Shown here: piece after piece, positions 49,483 to 61,800 of the stretch
Numbering within the stretch: position 1 is the first letter of the stretch
Layout of the letters: each line of letters starts with the position of its first letter
Origin: Diploscapter coronatus
Taxonomy: Eukaryota; Nematoda; Chromadorea; Rhabditida; Rhabditidae
Length of the DNA: 64,000 nucleotides
Assembly (NCBI GenBank): GCA_964036155.1
Contig: OZ038423.1
Span: 30,829,249-30,893,248 of the forward strand
Reading direction: 5' to 3'
The notes under the pieces: model-generated
Databases searched by the model: none
What the model was told of the DNA's origin: nothing
Seen by the model: only the letters and a program-made list of their open reading frames with translations
Made by a program: the position numbers and the translations under genes

Positions 49483-52400
49483 ATGTCTCCACACCAGAAG
49501 TATTCATCTTTGCCTACTTCACAAAAGTTACAATCCGATAAAAAGCCAATCTTAACATGGCAGATTTTATTCTTACCGTTGAGTAAGTTTCTGATGAATA
49601 ACTTTATTAACGTAGATTTGAAGATGGTGATTAATGAAAATTAGTGGATGAAATTCAATTATTCAAAATTCAATAAGATAAAATTTTAAACTTAAAGAAA
49701 ATATCGAAAAAAAACAGCGTGCATAATTTTTCAAAATAAAACATACCTCATCAGATTCTTCAAGTCATAGGATATTGGTGAAATCATCAAGTTGCAACAG
49801 TTTTGTCATTACATTCTAAATATAGGATTAAAAATAAGAAAAATAAATCAGCTTAATTTAACGATGATTATAATTTGTAATCCACTAATATTTCCAGGTA
49901 TATTGTACAATTTGATTCGTAAAGCATTTAGCAATTACATATTCCTAATGATTGCTACAATTGTTGGAATTAATTTGATAGTCATAAAATACGACATTAA
50001 TGAAAAGTATGGGATGCAATTTCACGATTCAATTCTTAAATCATCATCGCATACAATTTTTAGTGAAGATTATGATAAAATAAGGGATTCGATAGAAACT
50101 AAAATGCCCAAAATTCTAACGAACAAGTGGATAGTTCTGACAACAGTCAATCAACCCACGAAAGATGTCAAGGTTGTTTTTCTCAATAGAAATAAATTAA
50201 CTTTCAAATTCAGTACCTTGCATCGTTAACTGGATGGAATTTGGTTGTAGTAGCTGACTTGAAAACTCCTAAAAATTGGACATGGGATGGAGTTCATTTT
50301 CTATCAGTAGAAGTACAGGAAGAAATGAGCAAAGGTGTTATTGATATTTCTGGTCAATTATATTTCGAATTTAGCACTGAACCTTGTTCGAAAATTGCCT
50401 TACAAATCGTATACTCGAAAAATGATCGGTTATCTGTATGCGATTTCCCACGGAGCTGAGTGGATTTATGACACAGACGACGACAATCGACCCATTTTTG
50501 GAGGACTCGATACCTTTGACTTCGCAGATGAACTAAGTGGAGTTAGATTCGAGAGAAGTCATGGTGATCCGATAATGTAAGGGCATATTTGAAAATAATT
50601 ATCGTAAAATGTCTTTCAGAAATCGACTGTTCAATCCATATTTGTTCTATGGAAGACCTGACATGTGGCCGAGGGGATTTCCATTGGAGTATTTCAGTGT
50701 AAGAATTATCAAGAGTAATTTCTAAATTATCCAGAATAATTTAGCAACACAATCACATTGATGCAAATTTTCGGTTGTGTGAAGTACAGAAGAGAGCTGC
50801 AGTTCAACAAGGACTCGTTGATATGGATCCTGATGTCGATGCTATTTTCAGGTAAATTATTTCAATTAATTTTATCAATTTAAAATTCCCAGATTACTGC
50901 ATGCAAATCCTACCAAAGTATCCTCGGAGCATTTCAATCGACATGTGCCTCCCATAATTCTGGGTCAGAAAATGTACTCGCCTTGGAATTCCCAAAACAC
51001 GCTCTTCCACAGAAATGCATTTTTCACTATGTTCCTGCCTACTACTGTTTCTTTCAGGTAAAAAATATAATTTAAATTTAAATAAGAATATGAATTTAGA
51101 ACAACTGACATTTGGAGGTCATATTTTTCGCAGAAATTATTGCATCTCATCGACGAATACGTTGCATTTTACCCTGTGAACGCCGTTCAAATCAGAAACG
51201 CTCACAATTATCTGAAGGACTTCGAAGATGAACAGTAAGGTTCATTCTTTTTCTCAAAAATATTTGCCATAATTCAGAGAAGTTTATCTCAAGTCAGGGG
51301 CGTTATTGAAGTTCCTTGATGAGTGGAAATGCAGTCAAAGTTCAATAGCTAATTGTGCGATTGAATTGGCTGAACAGTTTGGGTAACTTTTGTGTTAATA
51401 TTTTTTCTAAATTAAACCTCAGAAAAATGGAATTCTGGCAGGAAGACGATGTTGATCTGGTCAAAGATTGGGTTCATGATCTGATTGAAATCGGGTATTT
51501 TGGATTTTTATTTTAATTCAATATATATATTTTTTAATTTAGATATTCATTCCCTCCCTTATCTAAGCCTTCGAATTATGAATTGCCTCGGTTGGAAAAT
51601 ACTACGGACGTGAACTGTCGTCGAATGTTCTTGCAGCTATTCAATGATGAGCCAGCTGAGAATAATCAAACTGTAAATCATCGAACATCATTTTACCATT
51701 AAAACTAATTTTAAGGACAATACAAGGTCAATCCAGAAGATGGAAAATTTTCAAGATTTCATAGATTTATGCGAAAAGACCAATGTTACTGGTAAAATTT
51801 ACATGCATTTGATGGGTCATATCCTAATTTTCAGATCTCAATTATAAAATTTTTTCGCATAGGACTTTAGCCGAACAACATTCTAATATAGCTCAATTGA
51901 ATAAGATTCTAGAAACGGTAATTGCAACTTAGCGTAATTATTAGGGATGTGCGGAAATTTTCGAAGAACGATTCTCTTTCTCAGCTCCGCGCCCTCTTTC
52001 CTTTCTTTCTCTCCTTTTCTCGCACCCTTAATTTCCGTTCCCTTTCGTTTTAAAACGGAAATTAAGTGAGCAATAACGGAAAGGATGCATGGATCAAAGA
52101 AAGAGAAAATCTCTCTCCGAAAATTTCTGCACATCCCTGGTAGTTATTTCGTCGAATAGGCAATTTATTCTTTTCAGGCATTAATAATCATATGCAATCA
52201 TCCTATAAGACTTGAACATGGATATTCATACGTTCAAAGGTTGTACACGCCGTATTTTGGAGTGGTAATATTCTGTGGAAGCTGGTATCCTGAAAAGCAG
52301 GATTTTAGTAATGATTATGATTTTCAGCAGTTTTAGACATAGTTGAAATTTAGATAATTCAAATAAACCACCGTTACAATACCCATTCAACTATATTCAT

Positions 52401-53784
52401 ATCAATCCCAGGGAAATGAACAGAGGATACAATGGTTACATCTGCATGTTAAAAGCATATGAACTGGGTCTACGCAATATCAAAGGTAAGCTAATTTTAA
52501 AAAAGAAGAATATTTTTCGAATTAGGTTATTTCGCGGTTGCCGACGATGCGATGTTGAATTTCTGGCAACCAATTAATCTCGACATGGTATTTCACCAGT
52601 GGGGCACTAAAAATGCTATGTCTGGTTCAGGACCTTGGTGGGCAAGAGTAGTTGGTAAATTTATTCATTAGTTTATACAGCCTTAACAAAACACCATTTA
52701 AGGCGTACCAGCGATGAAAAATGCGATAGACATGGTAAAAGATAAACGAAATTGTAGCAAGACTTGTCAGAACACCGTCGAAGAATATCGACAAAGGGTA
52801 ATGCTTTCAATATTTTTCGGTTATTTCAATTATCAACCTGATTTAGCTGCTGAATAGAAAAATCATCAATGAGAGCGAAACAGCCGTCACTGAAATGGAG
52901 AAATTTCTAAATTGGACTGTTAGCGATGTGTGAGTAGATGACGGAAATTTAATTATAATAATGCTATTTGGTGATTAATTTAGCTATTACATTCCAACGC
53001 AAGAAATGCCATTTTTCACTGGTCTCATGAAGATATTCTACAAAAATGAACTATTCGTTGAAATTGCCTTCTACAAATATCTAAGGGCTACTAAACATCA
53101 AACGTAGGTTTCGTATCGCTGAACATTGGTTAATTTCGGTTTAACGAACAAAACTAATTACGACTAGTTATACATATTTTCGAAAGTTTATGAATTTGTA
53201 GGAACTATCATTTTTAAACAGTCAGAAAAATGACAAATGTGACAATAATCATATTTTGACAGTTAGTTTATGTTATTTCACCTCATTGTTGCCCTCATTA
53301 ACGACCTGATTTTCGTGACCGACATATTTAATCAGCATGTCAAAAAGATTCTAAATTTCTAGAAGCGTGTATTTTTATCTCTACTATCTTAGAAATATAA
53401 TTAAATTTCGAAAGGAAGAACCATAGGGAAAAGAGGGATACGGATAAGCGCACCCTAATTTTTTATTGAAAATATTCCTAAAATGGTGTATACGCATTAA
53501 CTTCAGAGCTATAAATCCATGGAAAGTTTCGCCGAATGGAGGCAACGAGCGTAGACTGGCTCTGTCCAACGATTACAATGAAAATATTCCGTTTTTCCAC
53601 GCGATAAAATTCAGCCAGATTACCTATTACCCGGAGGAGCGATATAGGTGTTAGCTGTTTTTATCACGCATATTTTATGGCTTCAATTTATCATAGGTAC
53701 TGCAGCACAGTTGTAAAAGCTTACCACAAGGTATTATTCTTGAATGCCAGCTTTACGAGTGGAATTGATAAGGAGATCTATTAG
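49483..53784 (+). CDS. STELLO-like (DUF288) putative glycosyltransferase, type II membrane
   Basis: 21 exons: 49483-49582, 49898-50172, 50214-50334, 50375-50576, 50620-50698, 50745-50851, 50893-51057, 51100-51234, 51278-51382, 51423-51494, 51543-51672, 51716-51791, 51835-51917, 52178-52307, 52354-52485, 52526-52654, 52703-52797, 52847-52929, 52984-53103, 53507-53647 and 53697-53784, giving 855 residues. One membrane anchor lies at about 47-63. KWIVLTTVNQPT, YLASLTGWNLVVVADLKTP and GYLYAISHGAEWIYDTDDDN (184-203, the DxD-rich family signature) identify DUF288/STELLO. YIHINPREMNRGYNGYICM and YFAVADDAMLNFW are further conserved blocks. Plant STELLO proteins are Golgi proteins needed for cellulose synthase assembly; animal members have no firmly known role, so a lumenal sugar transfer is inference. 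An upstream ATG at 49,792 is bypassed because 49,483 splices in phase. Confidence 0.92.
51943..52138. repeat. MITE-like element in intron 13 of the STELLO-like gene
   Basis: AGGGATGTGCGGAAATTTTC at the left is mirrored by GAAAATTTCTGCACATCCCT at the right (one mismatch). The element makes up most of a 260 bp intron. Confidence 0.85.
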
Positions 53785-54754
53785 ATATAATAGAATGCCG
53801 ACAGATTTTATGGGTATTATGAGTATTGTCATTTATGTAGTAATTCTTTTGAAATATTTGTTATTTCGGGTTTTATCTTTTCCCAAAGTATTATTTACCG
53901 TATAAATAAAGATAAATTAATCATAGATGAAGTATTTGCATTCATAGCTAGAGTTGCGTGAAATAATTTTACTTGGTAAGCACAGGTGTATTATATTCGC
54001 CTAAAAATCCCTCGGCTGTTGCACACAACAACAGTCTGCCTTCGGGACGGGCCACTAGTCCTGTGTGGCTAGGATAGGCCGACTGTCCTGTTACAGAGTG
54101 TAGCCTACCCCCCACCTAGTGGGGAACAACAAGGCTAGGAATTTTTTTTTTTTATATAATAATATTTTAAGAATGAATGTACTGAAGATATTATTGCATA
54201 TCTTCATTTTTTTTTATTTAAGCATTGTTTTAAATGTTTTTGTTATATTTAAAATGTGATCAATGAGATTATTCGTATGCTTATAATTTCTAATGGGAGA
54301 AATATGGCAACCAGTATTTGACGGCACACTTTCAGTATATTATGGCATGCCTCCGATTAAAATACGGCAAGATTTCTATCAATTAATAGAATGATTTTTC
54401 TATCTGAAAACACGGAGTTTCTCAAATCTTCTCATGTTATCCACCGTTGAGTAGATTTAGATGCATAAGAACTCAAAGAATTTTTTCGAAATAATGTGAA
54501 AAACACGGCCATTACAAATGTACTGAAATGGTAAAGATAATGAGATCTATTTTTTTGACGATATTTGGCTTTACCTTCACTCTCACCTATAGTTTCATCA
54601 TATCGAAATTTCCGAAAGAAAAACAAAAAATTAAAAATAAAACGAAGATAATGTGAAAAGACACGTTGGCGAAGAAAATAATCGTGCCGTATGTTAATGA
54701 AGTGGGTGCTATAGCTTACTGGAAATATCGTACCGTGTTTTACGAACTGCCACG
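53785..54754. other. 3' flank of the STELLO-like gene with a GC-rich hairpin
   Basis: TAAATAAAG near 53,905 may serve polyadenylation. Apart from the 54,002-54,153 element I see no gene. Confidence 0.5.
54002..54153. repeat. GC-rich element with imperfect inverted ends and a T-run
   Basis: AAAAATCCCTCGGCTGTTG at the left partly mirrors CAACAAGGCTAGGAATTTTT at the right. The G+C content is far above the flanks, and the right end is a run of 13 T. It may be a MITE or a small RNA-polymerase-III-type transcript; no clear A and B boxes are seen. Confidence 0.55.
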
Positions 54755-55870
54755 AAATATTGAATTCAAAATCGAAGAATTGGGGTTTTTCGCCGAATTC
54801 ATTGAAACGTTTTTAAATTTAACATTGTCGATCTTGTCCTGTATGTTTACACAGCTTGCGGTAACAATTCACTTTTAGTATTTCAAACAATTGTTTTTAG
54901 TGGGCTTGTAAACTAAGGAAGAGATGGAACTTCCTGTGTTTTGATTGATTTCCAATTCCGAAATCTGGCATTTCCTGTGTTTTGAGCAAATTCCAGTTCC
55001 TAAAAATTAGGGCCTACTTCCGATTTTTCAAATTTAAATTTCGTCTCGTCTCTGCTTGTGAAAATTTGTACTTTTTCCCATTTTCGAAAGTTCAGTTTTT
55101 AAAAAAAATTTTTTTTTAAATATTTTGCAACAATTTTTCTGCTCAATTATTCAAAGTATATTTCACAAAGAAAGTTTCTGAGGCGTGACAGATGCTATTT
55201 TTACGCACAAGAGATAGCAGAGTATCTCTTGAGACGCATTCTTTGAATAACCCGAACAAAATATAAAGAGTGGCCGGACAACTGCAAAAGTGTCTCGGAT
55301 CCGAACCAAACTTATATGGCGGATACATCCATGGGTCCTAATCACAGAAATTAGGTTTTTAGGTCCCACCCCCAAAAGTGGGCGGGGCTAGGTGGGGGTC
55401 GAAGTTCATGATTTTTGCGATTTGATACTCGTCAGGGGGTACAAAGAAAACTTTTTTGCTATAAAAGATTTTCGAAAAATCTGTAGTCTATACGGTAATG
55501 AATCCTGGATCGACCCTGAAACGAAAGTTGTTCTATCCCTCAAATTAGTTGATTTTCTATTTCTCAAATTATTGCGAATTTTACGTGAGCGAACAAATGT
55601 TCTTCGTCATAGAAATTGGGACGAAATTTGGCAATGAGAAAAAACCGTATCTATTTGCACGAAAGAGAGGATAATCAAAGAGTCTTTTAATTTCCTGGTT
55701 TGGAAGCCAATTTTTTTCTTATGTACTATCCCTATTTCGTCCTCTTCAGTTAGGCTCTACAAAGGAAGACCAACTTCGTACAGAACGAAATTTGGCCTAA
55801 TGCATTATTGCCAGCCTAAATCAGGCACAATATTCATCTAAATTGATCATTTAAAACTGATATATATATA
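54755..55870. repeat. Composite repeat: inverted copies of 19,220-19,690 and 25,152-25,772 joined
   Basis: 54,755-55,225 mirrors 19,220-19,690 (GAATTGGGGTTTTTCGCCGA and its complement). At 55,225/55,226 the match switches to the reverse of 25,152-25,772. The two pieces are 5.5 kb apart at the other locus. Confidence 0.8.
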
Positions 55871-55928
55871 AAATTATCTATTTATCACTATTCCTAAAAT
55901 CAAATCAATCCAGCTCAAATATTTCATA

Positions 55929-56970
55929 TGTACAGGGTATTTCAAGTTTATCTCTATTTTATTTTTTTAATAACTTTTTATTTTTTATCCAAATTGAGTG
56001 CGGTTTTTTTTATTGTACTCTCCTTACGTAATGGTTTTGTTTGGTATAACTTTTGGGTCAAAACCAATTACCCATATCCGTAAAATCATCTTTTTTTAAA
56101 ACTAATTCTTGATAGTCTAAGAAAACTTTAAAAAATGCATAACTTCCTTATTTCTGAACCAAATTGAATGATTCTTTTTTATTTTGCACATTTTGAGTAG
56201 AAGAATATCATAAAAATAAAAAAGAAAAAAGAAAATTCTTAGAAATTAATTTTGGTAGGAAAAAGTTACTCGAAGTTACCCTATATACCCGTACTGTGTT
56301 TACAAGTGTAATGTGAGTTAACGTCGGAGTTTTTCATGAAATCTTGTAGAGCTGTTCAAGTTGATCCACTTTTGTTCCAGAACTTATTCTAGAATGTGCA
56401 CACACAGGGAGATATGAATTTTTGAAATTTACTGCCCTAAAGACACTTTGCAATAGTTGGTCGTTGAACTTCAAAAAATTCTGGAGCCCCAATGGTAATG
56501 AATCCAGGGTTGGTTCAACGACGAAAGTTGTTCAGCATGTCATTCTACACAACATACTGGCAGGACGAATTTTTTCAACGCCATTTACGCGTAAACACAG
56601 TACGGATCGAAAAGTCCACAATTAAGACGCGAAAAGTGCGCATTTCTGCAAGAAGTTGGTATTCAAAAAATTATCTTTTGATGTCTGATAATCTAGAGAT
56701 CAGATGCTGACGAATAAAAAAAGAATCATTCAATTTGGTTCAGAAATAAGGGAGTTATGCATTTTTTAAAGTTTTCTTAGACTATCAAGAATTAGTTTTA
56801 AAAAAAAAGATGATTTTACGGATATGGGTAATTGGTTTCGACCCAAAAGTTATACCAAACAAAACCCTAACGTAGGGAGAGTACCATGCAAAAAATCGCA
56901 CTCAATTTGATTAAAAATAAAAAAGTTATTAAAAAAATAAAATAGAGATAAACTTGAAATACCCTGTACA
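55929..56970. mobile_element. Non-autonomous DNA transposon with about 270 bp terminal inverted repeats
   Basis: The ends TGTACAGGGTATTTCAAGTT and AACTTGAAATACCCTGTACA are perfect inverted repeats. The arms continue inward over about 270 bp to AACCAAATTGAATGATTCTT and its complement. No transposase is encoded; an open frame of 67 codons at 56,422 recurs in related repeats. Partial relatives lie at 31,940-32,920 and 40,810-41,690. Confidence 0.85.
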
Positions 56971-57017
56971 TTTTCTACAATTTTTAAAATAAAATATTAT
57001 GAAACAATACATTTTAG

Positions 57018-57625
57018 AAAGAAAATCCGTGATTCTCTCATTCGGCATCGGAAATGACACCGATTCTGAATTGCAGTTGAGGAATGTATGCAACTCAATA
57101 ACATGAAGTGATTTTTTTTTCATTTTTTGCAGGCCTCAAATCACCAATGGAACTCTATGGAGCTGATCCAATCCATTATCCAAACGCAGAGCTATTCGTT
57201 CAAATTGGGATATGCTTCAATTTTGCATTGAGTGGAGAAGCAGGCATTTTTGACGCTCATGTTCTTGTCAATGGAGTCGTTGATCTTTTATCAAATATCC
57301 ATGCTCATAAAATTGTCTAATAAAATCCCAGGGTCTTACGTGCATAAAGATGTACCAGTTCTAGGTTTGAGATATTTCCTTGTGGAAATACTCAAAGTTA
57401 AGGTACGTTTTCATCAGTCAAATAATCATAGAAGTATCTTTTTGGTTTCTAGAAAGTTACTACCATCTAATAATCCCAAAAACTTCAGTTTTTGACGATA
57501 TATGAATAGATGTCGGGGGTAGTGAATTTGGTTTCCCGAACTATTTCTTCTACGGAGGAGTACTGAACGAGAGCGATATCAGTTTGCCAGACGAATTTCG
57601 AAGTGTGCAATATAATTTGTTTTAA
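57018..57625 (+). pseudogene. FkbM-type methyltransferase pseudogene
   Basis: Recognisable pieces in family order: VILSFGIGNDTDSELQLRN (57,030 on), LYGADPIHYPNAELFV and ALSGEAGIFDAHVLVNG (57,150-57,270), VPVLGLRYFLVEILKVK (57,352-57,402, in another frame), and IDVGGSEFGF then GGVLNESDIS (57,506-57,580). The frame is broken between the second and third pieces. In the last piece a TGA (57,503-57,505) stands where the family usually has Trp (DLWIDxEGSE), and the acidic residue after IDV is Gly. It is not closely similar to the intact FkbM gene at 42,251, so it comes from another branch of the family. Confidence 0.8.
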
Positions 57626-57698
57626 TTTCGGAAAACGAACGGAAACAATGATTTTCGAAATTTCGGAAAGCAGAAACAGAATTTCTGGACGGCCCTGA

Positions 57699-58681
57699 TA
57701 AGCATAGACTGCGTATTGTGTATGCATAGAGGGATAATTGAGGGTGTAGAGCCCGAGTATGAGGTCTATTTATATTCTAGGACAATTTACAATACTTCAT
57801 TTAATAAGACCTCCTCATATAGCGAATATTGTAAGAAAAAATGTACCATACACATTATCCAAACCCTACTCCTACCTTTTTCTATCTTATTCTACTCTTT
57901 AGGCTGATAGATGCGTGGGTACTTTTTCATATTTATGTTTCGAATATTGATCATTTTAGAAAGAGGAGTCTTCTACTAAATTGACCTTTGCATCTTGCTC
58001 TACAGGGTGCAGAATAATTATGGGAGCACTTATTCGTGTGCTAATTGCTAGCGAGGTATAATATCAGATAATTTTCTAAACTGATTTTAGCATTATGCGA
58101 CATAATTACACCAACATTTTTTTAGAAAATATTTTTATAAACTGAGAGAAAATTTTTTGAAAAAATAGTATTTTATGCTTGGTGAGTCAAGCTATTTTAG
58201 AGATGAACAAATTTTTAATTTTGCTTACTATATGCCCACATTTGATTTTTTCGTTCCAGTTATACAACGTGCCTTATGGACCTTTAACAATCATATGTCA
58301 TAGCCCCCAATAAGTCATACTTCACAATTATAAAAGTGTCCTTATGAATTTATAATTTGTAAGCTCCAAAGATTCTATTTGGGATAGTTGGTGCCAGATT
58401 ATACGCATCTGGCAGCAAATAATAAGTCCTTCCATAACTTGTCTGCACCCTGTAGACTATTCTCGAATAAAAACTAACTTCATATTCGAATTCTACGCTT
58501 TCAATAACCCTTATAAACATGCATTATTCAGTATAATTCTATACACTGCAATATTCGCTATATGAGGAGGTCTTATTAAATGAAGTATTGTAAATTGTCC
58601 CAGAATGTAAATAAATCTCATATTCGGGTTCTACGCTTTCGATTATCCCTATATGCATACACAATACGCAGTCTATGCTTA
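57699..58681. mobile_element. Foldback element with about 135 bp inverted arms and a nested insert
   Basis: TAAGCATAGACTGCGTATTG at the left is mirrored by CAATACGCAGTCTATGCTTA at the right, and the arms run in to GAGGAGGTCTTATTAAATGA and its complement. Another element (58,000-58,456) lies inside. Confidence 0.8.
58000..58456. mobile_element. Nested element with TCTACAGGGTGCAGA ends
   Basis: TCTACAGGGTGCAGA and TCTGCACCCTGTAGA are perfect inverted ends. The core has no coding frame. Being inside the foldback element, it is probably the younger insertion. Confidence 0.75.
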
Positions 58682-58847
58682 CTGTAGCCAATTTCCTATA
58701 TAGTCTTGTATTTTTCAGGTATTACTAGAAGCTCTAGAACACGTTTTCGCTAAAAGTGAATATCGTATTCGTATTCAGCTCACTCGGTTACCTTAAAATA
58801 ATCATTTTTAATGATTTTGTTACCTCCTGAAAACTAAAATCTTACCG

Positions 58848-61800
58848 ATTTTTGATAGAAAATTCGGAGGTCTGTCAAGAATTTTCTAAGTAAGTTCGAC
58901 TTTTCGAAAGACCGAGTATAAACGGAGTTTCTCTGAGATTTTAGCAAGTGGTTAGAACTGGGGGGTCCCGCTCATATTAGGTAAAGCTTGGAAATGAACA
59001 GAATAAAAAATAAAATCAATTTCAACGAAAAACAGAACGAGCGGTCAAAAATGAAGAGCGAATTTTGCGAAACGATAGATACAAAACCACGCGTAAACGT
59101 AGGTCATCTATGATGCAAAATAGCAGAAAGCGACAAAACTCGTGATTTTATTTTCAAAACTTCAACCCACAACTCTAAAAACAATAGTAAATAACAAAAT
59201 GGATCAGGTTTGGTACCAAAAGTTACCATTTGATGTCAAAACGGTATATCACAAAACCATAAAATAACTGTAAATTATGATGCTTATTTTTTCCGACAAA
59301 ATCCTAGAAAAATACCCTGAATTTTGAATATTCGTGTGACTAGAAAATATTAGTTAGTTTAAGAAAAACATTCTAGAAAAAGAAACTAATACACTATTCA
59401 AATACTTCGATTTCAAATTTTGAATACTATTTCCAGAAAATATAGTACGAAAATAAAAACGAAGATAAAACAGTGTTTTGCTTTCCCTTTTGTTTGTCCG
59501 GTGAAGTCTCATTAAAACTGCATCAAAATTGATATTTACAAATCTTATAACGCATTTTTGAAAAATCTAATCAGATACGATTATCGGAAATGTTAGAATT
59601 TTTCTATAAGCTTTTTTTGTTTTAAAATAACGCACAGGCAGAAAGTTATTTCCAAGTTTCTGAAAAATGACACCGGACAGGTCAAAGCACTGCGAAAAAG
59701 ATAATCAAATTGTCACACCAACTGCGGATATTGTTTCGCGAATTTCTCCGCCAATCGCTGATAGACGATTTTGACTTTGTCGCGACCGAACTTCGAAAAA
59801 TGTTGGGTGTTGTCGAAATAGGCCAAATTCGTGTTCTCGTCGTACAGAGAAAACTGAACATTTATTTTAATTCTTTTTTATAGTATTATATTTTCGAATT
59901 TCAAGTAATTTAATATAATATTTCTAGTTTTTCAATTTTCTAAGTAAGTGACTTTCTTCAATTCTGTTTTTTATTTTAAAAATCTCACCTCTCCCTTCTT
60001 ATTCAGCATTTCAGGATAATAATCGAATAATTCGCATTTCCCTTGGCATCTGAAATTTAAAAAATTTTAATTAAACAATTTTGTTTAAATCTCACGTTTT
60101 CATTTTCACGAGGTGCTCGAATCGAATTCGCTCCCATTTTTCGTTGTGGATGATGAAACGGTCCTGAATTTTAATATATATATATTTTTTTCTAATAAAT
60201 GATTAATTTTCTACAAAAAATTTTCAAACTCACTCCAGCAAACCTGAGCGGTTTGTTTTCTTTCAAAATCCACTTATTTATATATCCGACGCAATAAGTT
60301 AGGCATCTTGGTAGGGCGTGTTGGATGTAAATCTGAAAAAAAATCTTTTTTTTCAAATCTTCTCCCGATTTAACTAAGAAAATTAACAAAAAATCAAGGT
60401 ATTTACTACAAAGTTTGAAGAGAAAATTTGTGATATTTCAAAATGAAAAATTAAGGTATTTACTACAAATTTATAAAGGAAGACAAATTAAAAGTTAACT
60501 TTAAAGATAAACTAAAAAAAATTTTCACACCTTCAAAAGCTCGTCCTGTTTGAGGTACCAGCTAAGCATTCGGACGTGTTGTTGATAGACATCGTCCTGC
60601 TCGATCGGTTTCGTCTCGTCCAATTGAGCCATACCCATTATCGGCCTGAATTTGCATTTTTATTTTTTAAATTTAATTTAATCTTTTTTATCTTTAAATT
60701 TCATCTTTAATTATATCTTAAATTTAAACTGTTTTATTTTTCTTACCTATGCAGCATGAAAAGTACATCGGGCTTGATTTGGTCATAAACGTCGTGCCAC
60801 TGTGTTAATAAATGGCAGCCACCGTCCTGTTTTTCCATAAGGGGTTCGCAGGCTAGAATTTTCTTCAAACATATATCTTTTCACTTTCTTTACTTCAAAA
60901 CTAAAAATTCTCAATTCTCCCTGATTATCAATTTTTCCAATAAATGAAGTTTAAAAAGCTTACCCACTAGACAGAAAAAGTGAAATTCTTTCGTCAAATT
61001 CTGGAACGCTTCATAGACGATGTGGCCTTGATTGCAGGCATACGAATTTCCAATTACCAGGAATTTTACTTTTCCCGTGTGCTTGCCCTAAAGTTTATCA
61101 TAGTCAAGTCGGTAAGATTTTTTCCAAAAATTTCTCAAAGCCTATATAAAATTTTAATCTTACTAAAGAATTTGATCCAATTTTCTTGATGTTCGAAATT
61201 TGATCAAAAATCATGGAAAGTATCAAATCGGATTTTTACCCGGAAAAATAGATAAGTTTTCTAGAGAAAATTGAAAAAAATTAATTACCGGCATTTTACA
61301 CAATCCGTAGGGAGCCTTGACTTCTTTGGATCCAAAATCGATGTGAGTGCAATTTTCCACAGCATTACTCGCCCCGACTCGAGCTATGCCTTCGTAGTAA
61401 TTCAGCGCTACGGCGACTGCTGAAAATATGTTCCATTTTTTGCTAAATTTTCAACATTCAGCCCCGCTCCAAAAATTGTAAATTAAAAAAAAATTACAGA
61501 GATTTTTGGACGGGTCACCCTTTTCGAGGTCCAAATTGTAGACGCCAAACTTTCGTTCGTAGTCGATTCGGTTCGTTACGATCGAAGGCTGCGTCAGAAT
61601 TAGGGAGGCCACGAATAGAACACCGATCTGAAAATAAAGGAGTTCTTAGAAAATAAAAAGACCCTCTAATAGTAAGTTTTTGAATTTTAAAGGTTCATAT
61701 GAAGCATTCAAATAGAAAAAAATATTGGCATTAACATCGAAACTTACTAAGATGAAGATTTTCACCGCCCCCAATTTCAGGTATGGCTGTTCATAGGCGA

